Positions 8,639 through 17,794 of a stretch of DNA of 57,916 nt are shown in pieces. Source of the DNA: Dysgonomonas sp. BGC7 (GTDB lineage Bacteria > Bacteroidota > Bacteroidia > Bacteroidales > Dysgonomonadaceae). The stretch spans positions 1-57,916 of the forward strand of contig NZ_CVRP01000022.1 of NCBI RefSeq assembly GCF_001261735.1, read 5' to 3'. Below the pieces are notes generated by a model that searched no databases, was not told the origin of the DNA, and saw nothing but the letters and a program-made list of their open reading frames with translations. Position numbers and translations under genes: made by a program. Each line of letters begins with the position of its first letter. Position 1 is the stretch's first letter.

Positions 8639-9460
8639 GTGAAAGGAAAGAAAGTCTATTTTTTATCAGATGTCCATTTAGGATCTGCATTTCACAAAAA
8701 GAATGTAGATAAATTTCAGGAGATGACCCTGCCTTCTACTCGTGCATATAATAGTGTAACTCCACTGCACGATATAGAACGAAAGTTGTGTCGGTGGTTC
8801 GACATGGTAAAAAAAGACGCCAGCGAAATATACCTGCTCGGAGACATCTTCGATTATTGGTTCGAATACAGAGATGTAGTGCCTCGTGGATTCGTACGCT
8901 TCCTTGGTAAGGTGGCAGAAATCACAGACATGGGTATACCCGTGCACTTTTTCATTGGCAACCACGACATATGGGTGACCGATTACCTGCAAAAGGAATG
9001 CGGTATGACAGTACATCTGCAACCTCTGGTAAGAGATATCAACGGTAAAAAGTTCTTCCTTGCACATGGAGACGGACTAGGCGACGAAAATCTGTCGTTC
9101 AAAATTCTGCGAAAAATATTTCACAGTAAGATCTGCCGTATTGCCTATGCAGCTATCCACCCCCGATGGACTGTTGGGTTCGCTCATTGGTGGTCGAATC
9201 ACAACAGAGAAAATGACGAAATGCCTCCTTATTTCGGAGAAAACAAAGAGCATCTTGTCGTATTTGCAAAAAAGCACCTACAGATGGCTCCAAACATCAA
9301 TTTCTTTATATTCGGGCATCGCCATATCATGCTCGATCTGGCTCTGACTGCAAGCGGCAGAGTCGTTATATTGGGCGATTGGATAAATTACTTCTCTTAC
9401 GGCGTCTTTGACGGAGAGAATTTTTCTCTCGAAATCTTCGATGAGAGTAGTCAATCCTGA
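8639..9460 (+). CDS. lpxH: UDP-2,3-diacylglucosamine hydrolase, LpxH-like
   Basis: The 273-residue calcineurin-type metallophosphoesterase is likely to remove UMP from UDP-2,3-diacylglucosamine in lipid A synthesis at the inner membrane face. All metal-site blocks are present in order: SDVHLG, GDIFDYWFEY, GNHDIW, HGDGLG and FGHRHIM. The start is a GTG at 8639, 10 nt after the previous stop; no ATG near the N-terminus would keep the DVHLG block. The last 10 nt overlap the convergent hypothetical gene on the other strand. LpxH is favoured over other phosphoesterases by the FDYWFEY and GHRH motifs. Confidence 0.85.
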   Translation: MKGKKVYFLSDVHLGSAFHKKNVDKFQEMTLPSTRAYNSVTPLHDIERKLCRWFDMVKKDASEIYLLGDIFDYWFEYRDVVPRGFVRFLGKVAEITDMGIPVHFFIGNHDIWVTDYLQKECGMTVHLQPLVRDINGKKFFLAHGDGLGDENLSFKILRKIFHSKICRIAYAAIHPRWTVGFAHWWSNHNRENDEMPPYFGENKEHLVVFAKKHLQMAPNINFFIFGHRHIMLDLALTASGRVVILGDWINYFSYGVFDGENFSLEIFDESSQS

Positions 9461-10125
9461 TTCTTCCTTGTCTCAAAATCGAAATAAAGAACTTCACTCC
9501 AGTTATCTATCCCTAAAGCAGAGTATTTATCCCTGTTGAGATTTCTTAATTCTCTTTCGAGGGCGGGAATATCTTCTTTTCCTGTAAATATACGAAGCAG
9601 GACATTCTTATTTTTAGCACTATCCAACTCATCTTCCTTATCCAATATTTTCTTATTTATCTCTGAAATCTCAGAGTAAAACTTTTTGATTTCGTCATCA
9701 ATATTGCTTATTTGTTGCCACAATACCTCATTCTGATCTTCGAGCGGAATACTCGACATATCAAATATCTCTCCACATTCCATGAAAAAATATTGTTGGC
9801 GACGATCTTCTCTTTCAAGGAAATCCTCAGTTAATTTTATGCAATCTTGCAAATATTTATGATCATACATGTCCTGTTTGGCAAGATCATCCAAGAAATC
9901 ATATAACCGTTCTTTACCCTGCTCATAGTCTCCTACAAGAGCAATAGGATGCTTATAATTCCATAACAAAGATGGGCATTTTCGAGGACGGACTGACAAT
10001 AGGAGTTTGAATGCAATAGGAATATTATAGTTCCATTCGGCTATTGACAAAATCTTGTCGGAATCAGACCTCTCCTGCCGGCTAAGGTCAAAATCTATAG
10101 AGTAAAGATAACTTCTGTTTGCCAT
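9451..10125 (-). CDS. Hypothetical protein with coiled coil
   Basis: I do not recognise this 224-residue protein. It begins MANRSYLYSIDFDLSR, has an aromatic-rich central part (NIPIAFKLLLSVRP, LLWNYKHPIALVGDY) and a heptad-like charged stretch at about residues 135-200 that suggests a coiled coil. There is no signal peptide or membrane segment, so it is probably cytosolic. Its 3' end overlaps lpxH by 10 nt in convergent orientation. The promoter side faces the divergent lrgA gene across about 125 nt. Confidence 0.75.
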   Translation of the reverse strand: MANRSYLYSIDFDLSRQERSDSDKILSIAEWNYNIPIAFKLLLSVRPRKCPSLLWNYKHPIALVGDYEQGKERLYDFLDDLAKQDMYDHKYLQDCIKLTEDFLEREDRRQQYFFMECGEIFDMSSIPLEDQNEVLWQQISNIDDEIKKFYSEISEINKKILDKEDELDSAKNKNVLLRIFTGKEDIPALERELRNLNRDKYSALGIDNWSEVLYFDFETRKNQD

Positions 10126-10213
10126 AAACTTATTTCATATATTTGTTTAATACGCAGCTAAATTAAGCAGTATTTATTTAAGAAAAAAAACCACCCTCTC
10201 CAGTAAAAATATG

Positions 10214-10221
10214 TACCTTTG
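10214..10221 (+). promoter_or_regulatory. Probable -7 element upstream of lrgA
   Basis: TACCTTTG at 10214-10221 matches the Bacteroidetes -7 consensus, 31 nt before the ATG. The expected upstream TTTG is not clear. Confidence 0.5.
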
Positions 10222-10251
10222 CACCCGAGTAAAAATTAGAAGGTTATCAAT

Positions 10252-10599
10252 ATGAAAATGGTAAAAGGTATTTTTATCATTCTTCTGTTCTATTTCTTAG
10301 GACAAGGTATCAGTTATCTGATCAGTGGTTTCGTGCCCGGGAATATCATTGGAATGATATTATTATTTCTTAGTCTCTATTTCAAAGCCCTCAAACCAGA
10401 CAATATAAAAGATGTCGCCAATGCCTTTACCCGCAATATGGCTATATTCTTTATTCCGGCAGGAGCCGGACTTCTTGGTTCGTACGGACTTATAAGTAAA
10501 TTCTGGATGTCGATACTTATTGTATGTTCGGTAAGTACAGTGCTTGTAATAGCAGTAGTAGCAATCATTCAACAACAAATGGAAAAAAGAAAAAAATGA
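10252..10599 (+). CDS. lrgA: LrgA/CidA family holin-like membrane protein
   Basis: The 115-residue protein has four hydrophobic segments and the LrgA/CidA family signature: GNIIGMILLFLSLYF, then an AFTRNMAIFFIPAGAGLL segment. In Gram-positive bacteria this family acts with LrgB in murein hydrolase control and pyruvate uptake; the Bacteroidetes role is not established. Its stop codon overlaps the lrgB start (ATGA), which indicates translational coupling of the pair. Confidence 0.88.
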   Translation: MKMVKGIFIILLFYFLGQGISYLISGFVPGNIIGMILLFLSLYFKALKPDNIKDVANAFTRNMAIFFIPAGAGLLGSYGLISKFWMSILIVCSVSTVLVIAVVAIIQQQMEKRKK

Positions 10600-11294
10600 A
10601 AGCACTATTCGAATCCACAGAATTTACACTCATGCTCATATTCGGTAGTTATCTGTTTGGGCAGTGGGTATTCAAGAAAACGAAATTAGGGTTGTTACAC
10701 CCTATGATTATATCAATAGCTATAATTATAGCTTTCCTCAAGATATCGGGTATCGACTACAAAACGTTTGAAGACAGCAGTAGTTTCGTCAGTTTTATGC
10801 TCGGCCCTTCGGTAGTTGCACTCGGATATGTATTGTATGAACAATTATCTTATCTCAAAGGCAATGTATTATCCATACTTACTTCTATCTTTATAGGGAG
10901 TATGGTCGGTATCACAAGTGTAATTCTTTTAGCCAGGCTCACCGGGGCTGACCAAATGCTGATAATGAGCCTTGAGCCTAAATCGGTGACCACACCTATT
11001 GCAATGAGCATAGCCGAACAGTCGGGAGGAAATGTATCTCTCACTGCCGTAATCGTTCTCTTTTGCGGTATATTCGGCAGTATAGTCGGGCCTCCTATCT
11101 TGCGACTATTAGGAATAAAGAGTAGTGTAGCAAAAGGCCTCGCAATGGGGGCATCTGCCCATGGAGTTGGCACAGCCAAAGCTATGGAAATGGGGGTAAT
11201 AGAAGGAGCCTTGAGTGGGCTCGCCATTGGACTAATGGGCGTTATGACAGCCCTACTGATACCTATAATCCATCAATTAATCTCAGCTCTGTGA
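10596..11294 (+). CDS. lrgB: LrgB family membrane protein
   Basis: The partner of the upstream LrgA-like protein. The chosen ATG at 10596 overlaps the lrgA stop and gives MKALFESTEF, a 232-residue protein typical of the family; an in-frame start at 10524 would lie inside lrgA and add a polar tail that does not fit. It contains several transmembrane helices and the LrgB hallmark LEPKSVTTPIAMSIAEQSGG near the middle, then the GASAHGVGTAKAMEMG segment. Acts in the inner membrane, role inferred only from the family. Confidence 0.9.
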   Translation: MKALFESTEFTLMLIFGSYLFGQWVFKKTKLGLLHPMIISIAIIIAFLKISGIDYKTFEDSSSFVSFMLGPSVVALGYVLYEQLSYLKGNVLSILTSIFIGSMVGITSVILLARLTGADQMLIMSLEPKSVTTPIAMSIAEQSGGNVSLTAVIVLFCGIFGSIVGPPILRLLGIKSSVAKGLAMGASAHGVGTAKAMEMGVIEGALSGLAIGLMGVMTALLIPIIHQLISAL

Positions 11295-11330
11295 CTTCAA
11301 AGACAAAGCTCGGTTAATAGTCGAAAATTG

Positions 11331-11360
11331 TTGACTATTGAGCTATTAAGATTACCTTTG
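11331..11360 (+). promoter_or_regulatory. Probable promoter of the ABC-F gene
   Basis: TACCTTTG at 11353-11360 fits the -7 consensus, and a TTG at 11331-11333 lies 19 nt upstream as a weak -33 element. The start codon follows 14 nt after the -7 element. Confidence 0.5.
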
Positions 11361-11374
11361 CAAAAAATAATTTT

Positions 11375-13252
11375 ATGGCATCAATATTACAGGTAGACTT
11401 ACTGACAAAAAGTTTTGGAGATCTTGTCCTTTTTTCTGACATATCTTTTGGTATAGCAGAAGGAGAACGAATAGGACTGATAGCCAAAAACGGATCAGGA
11501 AAAACGACCTTACTAAATATACTTACAGGAAAAGAGAGCTATGATAACGGATCGGTGGTTTTTCGCCGCGATCTGCGTGTAGCCTATCTGGAACAAGACC
11601 CTGTATATCCTTCAGAGCTTACAGTATTGCAGGCATGTTTTCACTCGGGAAATGAAGTGACAGACCTTATTGCCGAATATGAAAGGGTTATGGGTTCGAA
11701 AGATCATTCCAATCTGGATGAGATACTCCAAAAAATGGATATTCTGCAAGCATGGGATTATGAACACAGAGCTAAACAAATTCTGGCTCAGTTGAAGATC
11801 ACAGACTTTGAACAAAAGATATCTGAACTTTCGGGCGGACAACTTAAACGTGTAGCTCTTGCCAATGTACTTATTACCGAACCTGACCTTATTATTCTGG
11901 ATGAACCAACCAACCACTTGGATTTGGATATGGTGGAATGGCTGGAAGAATATCTGCAACGCTCGCGCCTGAGCCTATTAATGGTAACGCACGACCGTTA
12001 TTTTTTGGACAGAGTATGCAACGAGATAATAGAAATAGACCAGCAACAGTTGTATCAGTATAAAGGAAACTATTCCTACTATCTGGAAAAGAGAGATGAG
12101 CGTGTCAGTGCACAAAATTCAGAGATAGACCGGGCTAACAATCTTATGCGTAAAGAGCTGGAATGGATGCGCCGTCAACCTCAGGCAAGAGGAACAAAAG
12201 CAAAATCACGCATCGATGCTTTTTACGATCTGGAGAAGAAAGCTCAACAAGTACGTGATGCAGGGAATGTTCAGTTGCAAATGAAAGGTGCGTATATAGG
12301 TAATAAGATATTCGAGGCACAACATGTCTACAAGTCTTTCGGAGACCTGAAAATTCTGGAAGATTTCAATTATGTATTTGCTCGCTACGAGAAACTCGGT
12401 GTAGTAGGTAATAACGGTACAGGGAAATCCACTTTCATAAAAATGCTGATGGGTGAAGTAGCTCCCGACAAAGGTACGTTTGATATAGGAGAAACAGTAA
12501 AATTCGGCTATTACAGTCAGGATGGGCTGAAATTTGATGAGCAAATGAAAGTGCTGGATGTGGTACAAAACATTGCTGAAGTAATAGACTTAGGTAATGG
12601 TAGCAGACTCACGGCTTCGCAGTTTCTACAACATTTCTTGTTTCCACCCGAGAAACAACACAATTTCGTATATAAACTATCGGGGGGAGAAAAGCGGCGT
12701 TTGTATCTCTGCACTGTGCTTATTACCAATCCCAACTTTCTTGTTCTGGACGAACCAACGAATGATTTGGATATAGTTACTCTAAATATACTGGAAGAAT
12801 ACCTCCAACAATTTAAAGGGTGCGTAATAGTGGTTTCGCACGACCGTTACTTTATGGACAAGGTCGTTGATCATTTACTTGCATTTCGGGGAAATGCACA
12901 AATAAAAGACTTTCCTGGAAACTATACTCAATACAGAGAATGGAAAGAAATTCAAGAGATCATAGAAAAAGAGCAGGCGCAGCCTGTGCGTATTAAAGAA
13001 GAAAAGTCTGAAGCCATAAGTCCCAAAAAGGAGGAAAAGAAGAAACTGTCATTTAAAGAAAAACGTGAGTTTGAAGAATTGGATGTTCTTATTCCTCGGT
13101 TGGAGGAAGAAAAAGGCAAGTTGGAAAATGAACTCTCCAGCGGCACATTATCAGCTGAGCAGCTGATCTCGAAGTCGAGCCGTATCAGCGAACTTATAGA
13201 TGAGATAGACGAAAAAACGATGCGCTGGATGGAGTTGAGCGAATTGATGTAA
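11375..13252 (+). CDS. ABC-F family ATPase, Uup-like
   Basis: This soluble 625-residue protein has two ABC ATPase domains and no membrane segments, which is the ABC-F pattern of ribosome-associated factors. Domain 1 has Walker A GLIAKNGSGKTT and signature LSGGQLKRVALA followed by ILDEPTNHLD. Domain 2 has GVVGNNGTGKST, LSGGEKRRLYLC and VLDEPTNDLD. A linker with basic residues (MRRQPQARGTKAKSR) lies between them. The C-terminal 70 residues form a charged coiled coil, as in Uup. Uup is favoured over EttA because of this tail; antibiotic resistance function is not indicated. Confidence 0.9.
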   Translation: MASILQVDLLTKSFGDLVLFSDISFGIAEGERIGLIAKNGSGKTTLLNILTGKESYDNGSVVFRRDLRVAYLEQDPVYPSELTVLQACFHSGNEVTDLIAEYERVMGSKDHSNLDEILQKMDILQAWDYEHRAKQILAQLKITDFEQKISELSGGQLKRVALANVLITEPDLIILDEPTNHLDLDMVEWLEEYLQRSRLSLLMVTHDRYFLDRVCNEIIEIDQQQLYQYKGNYSYYLEKRDERVSAQNSEIDRANNLMRKELEWMRRQPQARGTKAKSRIDAFYDLEKKAQQVRDAGNVQLQMKGAYIGNKIFEAQHVYKSFGDLKILEDFNYVFARYEKLGVVGNNGTGKSTFIKMLMGEVAPDKGTFDIGETVKFGYYSQDGLKFDEQMKVLDVVQNIAEVIDLGNGSRLTASQFLQHFLFPPEKQHNFVYKLSGGEKRRLYLCTVLITNPNFLVLDEPTNDLDIVTLNILEEYLQQFKGCVIVVSHDRYFMDKVVDHLLAFRGNAQIKDFPGNYTQYREWKEIQEIIEKEQAQPVRIKEEKSEAISPKKEEKKKLSFKEKREFEELDVLIPRLEEEKGKLENELSSGTLSAEQLISKSSRISELIDEIDEKTMRWMELSELM

Positions 13253-13397
13253 AATCTTTTCCTACCTCTTTTTCTAATCAGAGAAAACCAAATATCTAAT
13301 TATACGTTTATCTATAGTAAAATAGTAAATATAGAGTAAAAAAGTTACAATTGAGAATTGCTCAATAGAGTGTTACTTTCGTTACTTTTTAGTTAAA

Positions 13398-14585
13398 ATG
13401 AAGGAAATGGAAGCAATATCGAAACCAAGGCTTTGGTCGCTGAGTTATCTGAATGTTTGTCTGGCTAATTTTTTGATGGCATGTTCGTTTAATCTGCTAA
13501 TGCCATCTATTCCACTATATATAACGGAGCAAATGGGAGTAGAGCAGTCCAAAACAGGAATCGTTCTGGCATCCTATGCCATTGCATTAATGTTCGTACG
13601 CCCTTTTTCCGGCTATGTGGTAGACCTTTATTCTCGCAAGAAAATATTGCTGATTTCTTTTTCTTGTTACGTGTTGATATTTCTCGGCTACTTTTGGGCA
13701 ACTACTGTTTTACTATTCGTCCTAATACGTTTTCTGCATGGTATTACATGGGGGTTATCGACCGTATCATCGAGTACATTGGCCATAGACGTCGTTCCAT
13801 CGGAACGCAGAGCCGAGGGAATAGGCTATTACGGCACATTTATGAATGTAGCTATGGCTATAGGCCCTTTCATCGCCATTCATATATATAACAACTATGG
13901 GTTCGACATTTTGCTATGGTGTGCCATTGCAATGGGTGCACTTGGAATTATCACCGTTGCATTGATAAAAGCACCCTTGCGCCCAGTAGTAGAACAAACA
14001 CAAAAGCTATCTTTAGACCGTTTTTTTCTTGTGAAAGGATTGCCTATTTTTCTCAACCAACTTCTTCCCTGTTTTGCATGGGGAACAATAGGACCGTTTG
14101 TGGCTCAATATGGTAAGCAAATAGATATTCCAAATGCAGGCATATTTTTCCTGTTTTGGGCAGGGGGGATAATCGCTTCACGTGTGTTTGCAGGAAAACT
14201 AGTAGACAAAGGTAAGATACACGAAGTAAACGTTTCGGCGATGACCATTGTTGCTATTTCATTTTTTGTATTTGCCACTGTACATAACATTTACGCATTC
14301 TGTATCTCGGGGCTATTTATTGGAGTAGGATTTGGGATGATGTTTCCCGCACTGCAAACTTTATATATCAACATGGCCGAGAACAGCCAGAGAGGTACAG
14401 CAAATTCAACCTATCTTATCGGGTTCGACCTAGGACTGGCAATTGGAATGCTTTTGGGCGGATATATAACCGGAATATTTTCTTTCCCGACACTGTATCT
14501 TGTAGCATCGGGATTGTGTTTACTTAGTACAATTATATATTGGTTCTATTCCCGAATTGTATTCGAACGAAAAAGGCTAAGATGA
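13398..14585 (+). CDS. MFS transporter
   Basis: The 395-residue protein has about 12 hydrophobic helices and the MFS motif A region between helices 2 and 3 (RPFSGYVVDLYSRKK). A helix 4 arginine in the VLIRFLHGITWG segment is typical of drug-proton antiporters, which suggests efflux, but the substrate cannot be assigned. It starts at the ATG at 13398, about 145 nt after the ABC-F gene, with TACTTTCG at 13373-13380 as a possible weak -7 element. It converges on the oxidoreductase gene, leaving 12 nt between the stops. Confidence 0.85.
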   Translation: MKEMEAISKPRLWSLSYLNVCLANFLMACSFNLLMPSIPLYITEQMGVEQSKTGIVLASYAIALMFVRPFSGYVVDLYSRKKILLISFSCYVLIFLGYFWATTVLLFVLIRFLHGITWGLSTVSSSTLAIDVVPSERRAEGIGYYGTFMNVAMAIGPFIAIHIYNNYGFDILLWCAIAMGALGIITVALIKAPLRPVVEQTQKLSLDRFFLVKGLPIFLNQLLPCFAWGTIGPFVAQYGKQIDIPNAGIFFLFWAGGIIASRVFAGKLVDKGKIHEVNVSAMTIVAISFFVFATVHNIYAFCISGLFIGVGFGMMFPALQTLYINMAENSQRGTANSTYLIGFDLGLAIGMLLGGYITGIFSFPTLYLVASGLCLLSTIIYWFYSRIVFERKRLR

Positions 14586-14597
14586 TAATTCCTTATC

Positions 14598-15584
14598 TTA
14601 TCCTACCCTATTATTCGTTATCAGATCCATAATACGCGAGGTACGTGCACCGGACACTCCATTGGAAGGACACTCTCCCACTCCTCGCAATTCGTCTACA
14701 ATAGTCTGAATCAATGGCTGCTGAATATGTTCGGGCTGAATGGTTTCGTAATAAGACACTTTACTGCCTGTAACCAATGCAATAGACTGAAAAGAGAATG
14801 TGTTGAATTTCAGACACCCCTCAGTTCCTATTATAGTAACAGTGTCCTGCATCATCTCTTTAGGGCTGGCAAAGTTCCACAAGCCTGTCCCTACAACACC
14901 TGATTTGAATTGCATCACTGCCGATACAGTATCCGACACCGTATAATATCCAGCCAGATTGCGGGCATATCCTGTAGCATCTTCTATCTCACCTAAAAGG
15001 AAGTCGAGAATATCGAGTGTATGAGGAGCCATATCGAAGAAATAGCCATCGCCTGCAATATTCTTCTTCACCCGCCATGGCTGAGTGTTCACATCTTTAT
15101 CCTCTTCACTTGCAGGACGGATATACTTAACATCAACAGTCATTACTTTCCCTATAAATCCGGCATCGAGCAATTCTTTAACCTTTAGAAAATAAGGTAA
15201 GGCTCTGCGATAATAAGCAGTGAATAGCTTCTGTCCTGAACGATTAGCAACGTCTATCATATCTAAACACTCCTGATAATTCAATGCCATAGGTTTCTCT
15301 ACATAAACAGGCTTGCCCGCCTCAAGAGCTTTAATCGTATATTCTTTGTGTGTATCTGGAGGAGTCGCTATATAGATCGCATTTACATCCGGATCATTTA
15401 TTAGAGACATGGCATCAGTATAATATCTATCGACATGGTGACGGGTTGCAAAGTCTTTTATTTTAGCCTCATCTCTTCGCATTACAGCGACCAACGTAGA
15501 ATGTTCTATTTTATAAAAAGCAGGACCGCTTTTATGTTCACACACATCTCCGGCACCTATTATACCCCATTTTATGTTTTGCAT
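14598..15584 (-). CDS. Gfo/Idh/MocA family NAD(P)-dependent oxidoreductase
   Basis: The preferred start at 15584 gives MQNIKWGIIGAGDVCE and a 328-residue protein; an in-frame start at 15617 would add 11 residues before the Rossmann fold. The first 120 residues bind NAD(P) through GIIGAGD, with IATPPDTHKEY and the family motif EKPMALN. The remaining part is the alpha/beta substrate domain with the FFDMAPHTLDIL segment, whose His is typical of the family's active site. The substrate is probably a sugar or inositol, but none can be named from the sequence. Confidence 0.88.
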   Translation of the reverse strand: MQNIKWGIIGAGDVCEHKSGPAFYKIEHSTLVAVMRRDEAKIKDFATRHHVDRYYTDAMSLINDPDVNAIYIATPPDTHKEYTIKALEAGKPVYVEKPMALNYQECLDMIDVANRSGQKLFTAYYRRALPYFLKVKELLDAGFIGKVMTVDVKYIRPASEEDKDVNTQPWRVKKNIAGDGYFFDMAPHTLDILDFLLGEIEDATGYARNLAGYYTVSDTVSAVMQFKSGVVGTGLWNFASPKEMMQDTVTIIGTEGCLKFNTFSFQSIALVTGSKVSYYETIQPEHIQQPLIQTIVDELRGVGECPSNGVSGARTSRIMDLITNNRVG

Positions 15585-15931
15585 ATTACTTATTTTAATG
15601 AATTTAATCAACGACATAGTTACCTGACATAGAACGTCTCAGTTTCCTGTCTTATTGTATATCTCTTTTCAAATTTATTCCTTACAAATTATATAATAGC
15701 CCATTAAATAGCTTTAAACACAACAGAAAGTACTACTCAATTTGCTATTTTTCATAGTATTTTATGAATAACAAAATCCAGGAGATAGAGACTCAGATAC
15801 ATCTTTTACACAGAAAGAGCTCCACCTATAACAAAGGTATAAATAAATCATTTGCTTTTTTATTCAATATCCAATAAAAAAAGCTGTCCGCTTTTATTCG
15901 AACAGCTTTTACTTCTTATTGTATTATAAGA
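15585..15931. other. Intergenic region with one terminator
   Basis: This 347-nt stretch lies between the oxidoreductase start and the 3' end of the outer-membrane protein gene. It is AT-rich. It contains the hairpin at 15877-15912 and presumably the oxidoreductase promoter. I see no coding capacity beyond short antisense frames. Confidence 0.6.
15877..15912 (-). terminator. Rho-independent terminator after the beta-barrel gene
   Basis: Read on the minus strand, AAAAGCTGTTCG, an AATAAAAG loop and CGGACAGCTTTT pair with one mismatch and end in a run of seven T residues. It begins about 20 nt after the stop of the outer-membrane protein gene. Confidence 0.8.
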
Positions 15932-17746
15932 TTAGAACTTGAAGCTCAATCCAGCCATAAAGTTAAAACCTTGTAAAGCATAACCATATTGCAGTTCGTA
16001 CTTCTGAAACAATATATTATTAACTCTAGCATTTACAGATACCCAATCGGCAATCTCGTACTCGCCTTTAAAGTTAAGTTCATTTATATCATTCATTTTT
16101 TCTACTCTGTAATTAAGTACTCCATAATCTGCTGCAAGGGCTTTTCTACCTGCTGCAAACAGATAATTCACCGATAATATCAGTTTATCGAATGGTCTTA
16201 CATCTGCATTAAATTCGGCGGTAAAAGTAGGGCGTCCCCACGCCTTTTTCTCAGAAAGCAAAGCTGTATCGAACAGACCATCTATATATCCATTCGTATA
16301 TTTCACATTATAAAAATAGGCTGTAAGCTTAGCAGACAAGTCGGTATAAGGTATCAATGTTGTTTTAATCAAACCTCCGATATGACCTGTACCCACATTT
16401 GCATAAACAGGAGTACCCACATTACCCCATGCTGTATAATCAGGATCAGGGTCTCCGGCAACAACCGGTATATACAAAGGAGAAGCAGCAAACAAATGAT
16501 CTTTGTCAGTTTTTTTATATCCCGCAAACAGATCGAACTCGAAGCCTGTTATTACTCCCGACTTAAAACCAATTTTAGCATCATATAGCGTTTTCGAGTA
16601 TTCTATACGAGCCAATGGTGTAGCATATCTGTTTTCTTGAAGAATATCAAGAAAAGTGTTATTGTTCACTCCCCCTGTTGCTTCTACATAGAATGTGTTC
16701 TCCTCGTTAACTCTGGCCTGAGCTTTGATATTAGGAGACACCAAAAATTTTGTTTTGATATCGAATAGACTGTTTATATTCAAGCCTAGACTTACATCCC
16801 AGTTACCACCTTCCATATTAAAATAAGGACTTGCAGTTATATTCGTAAAGCTATGAAAGGCATCTTTATGAAAGGTTTCATTCTTACTTCCAAAAGACTG
16901 ATTCATTATGCCTCCTTTTATTCCTATCACTTTGTCTGACGCAAAGTCTGTATAAAAGTCTACATCTATATCGAATTGTCCACCTTTTGGACCTTTATTA
17001 TCGGTATACAATCCATATTTGCTTTTAAAATTCTGATAACGAACAGAGCCTTTATACTTCAATAAGCCATCATTGTTTTCGCTTGAGCGTAAGCTTGCAC
17101 CAATATTAATAACATCGACATTCTGACGAGTAGTTATATCGTAAGGAAAAACAGGACTCTCTTTAGGGACAAATGTGTTACCATAATAATTGAACGAATT
17201 GTTGAGGAATGAAGCATCGAAAGACAAAATTGACGGCTCGAAAGAATGCTGATATTTCAGTTTTACCTGACTTGCCGCATACTTTGCTTTCGCATCTTTA
17301 TAGAAATATTTGTCTCCATCCAGATAATCGACATTGCCACTTGTAGAAGAATGAGCTGCTGTAATATCCAGACGATCGTTGTCAGAGTCTAATATTCTAT
17401 ACCCCAATGCACCTTCTACATTCGCATGCGAACCTCCTCCTATGACAAAATAGCCACGCTTCTTACTGAATACAACATCTGTCTTTATATCTCCCGGCTC
17501 GGCACTGCCCAAACGATTATTATTAAGGGTCAGCTGAGGAGCCGAACTAACATATTTAAAGTCTTTAGCCTTCACCACAGGGGTGTAAATAGAGGGCAAT
17601 GTATTTATCTTCGATGCATCTTGCAAAGTCGGGTTATATTCGCGTTCGAGCAATACCTGACGAATTATTGTAGAATCTTTCTGGGCGGCAGCAGTCAATG
17701 AGACAAAAGCCAGACCTATTGTAAAAATCGTTTTATATATATTCAT
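15932..17746 (-). CDS. Outer-membrane beta-barrel protein
   Basis: The 604-residue protein has a signal peptide (MNIYKTIFTIGLAFVSLTAAAQ) and alternating polar/aromatic strands throughout. It ends in FMAGLSFKF, a typical outer-membrane C-terminal phenylalanine signature. No TonB plug domain is evident, so it is not called a TonB-dependent receptor. It lies 48 nt downstream of the long TPR protein gene on the same strand, so the two probably form a cell-envelope pair, with the TPR protein in the periplasm. Its substrate or partner is unknown. Confidence 0.75.
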   Translation of the reverse strand: MNIYKTIFTIGLAFVSLTAAAQKDSTIIRQVLLEREYNPTLQDASKINTLPSIYTPVVKAKDFKYVSSAPQLTLNNNRLGSAEPGDIKTDVVFSKKRGYFVIGGGSHANVEGALGYRILDSDNDRLDITAAHSSTSGNVDYLDGDKYFYKDAKAKYAASQVKLKYQHSFEPSILSFDASFLNNSFNYYGNTFVPKESPVFPYDITTRQNVDVINIGASLRSSENNDGLLKYKGSVRYQNFKSKYGLYTDNKGPKGGQFDIDVDFYTDFASDKVIGIKGGIMNQSFGSKNETFHKDAFHSFTNITASPYFNMEGGNWDVSLGLNINSLFDIKTKFLVSPNIKAQARVNEENTFYVEATGGVNNNTFLDILQENRYATPLARIEYSKTLYDAKIGFKSGVITGFEFDLFAGYKKTDKDHLFAASPLYIPVVAGDPDPDYTAWGNVGTPVYANVGTGHIGGLIKTTLIPYTDLSAKLTAYFYNVKYTNGYIDGLFDTALLSEKKAWGRPTFTAEFNADVRPFDKLILSVNYLFAAGRKALAADYGVLNYRVEKMNDINELNFKGEYEIADWVSVNARVNNILFQKYELQYGYALQGFNFMAGLSFKF

Positions 17747-17794
17747 TGTTCTTGATTTTCTAATTTGTACTTCAGATTATAATATCTACACTTC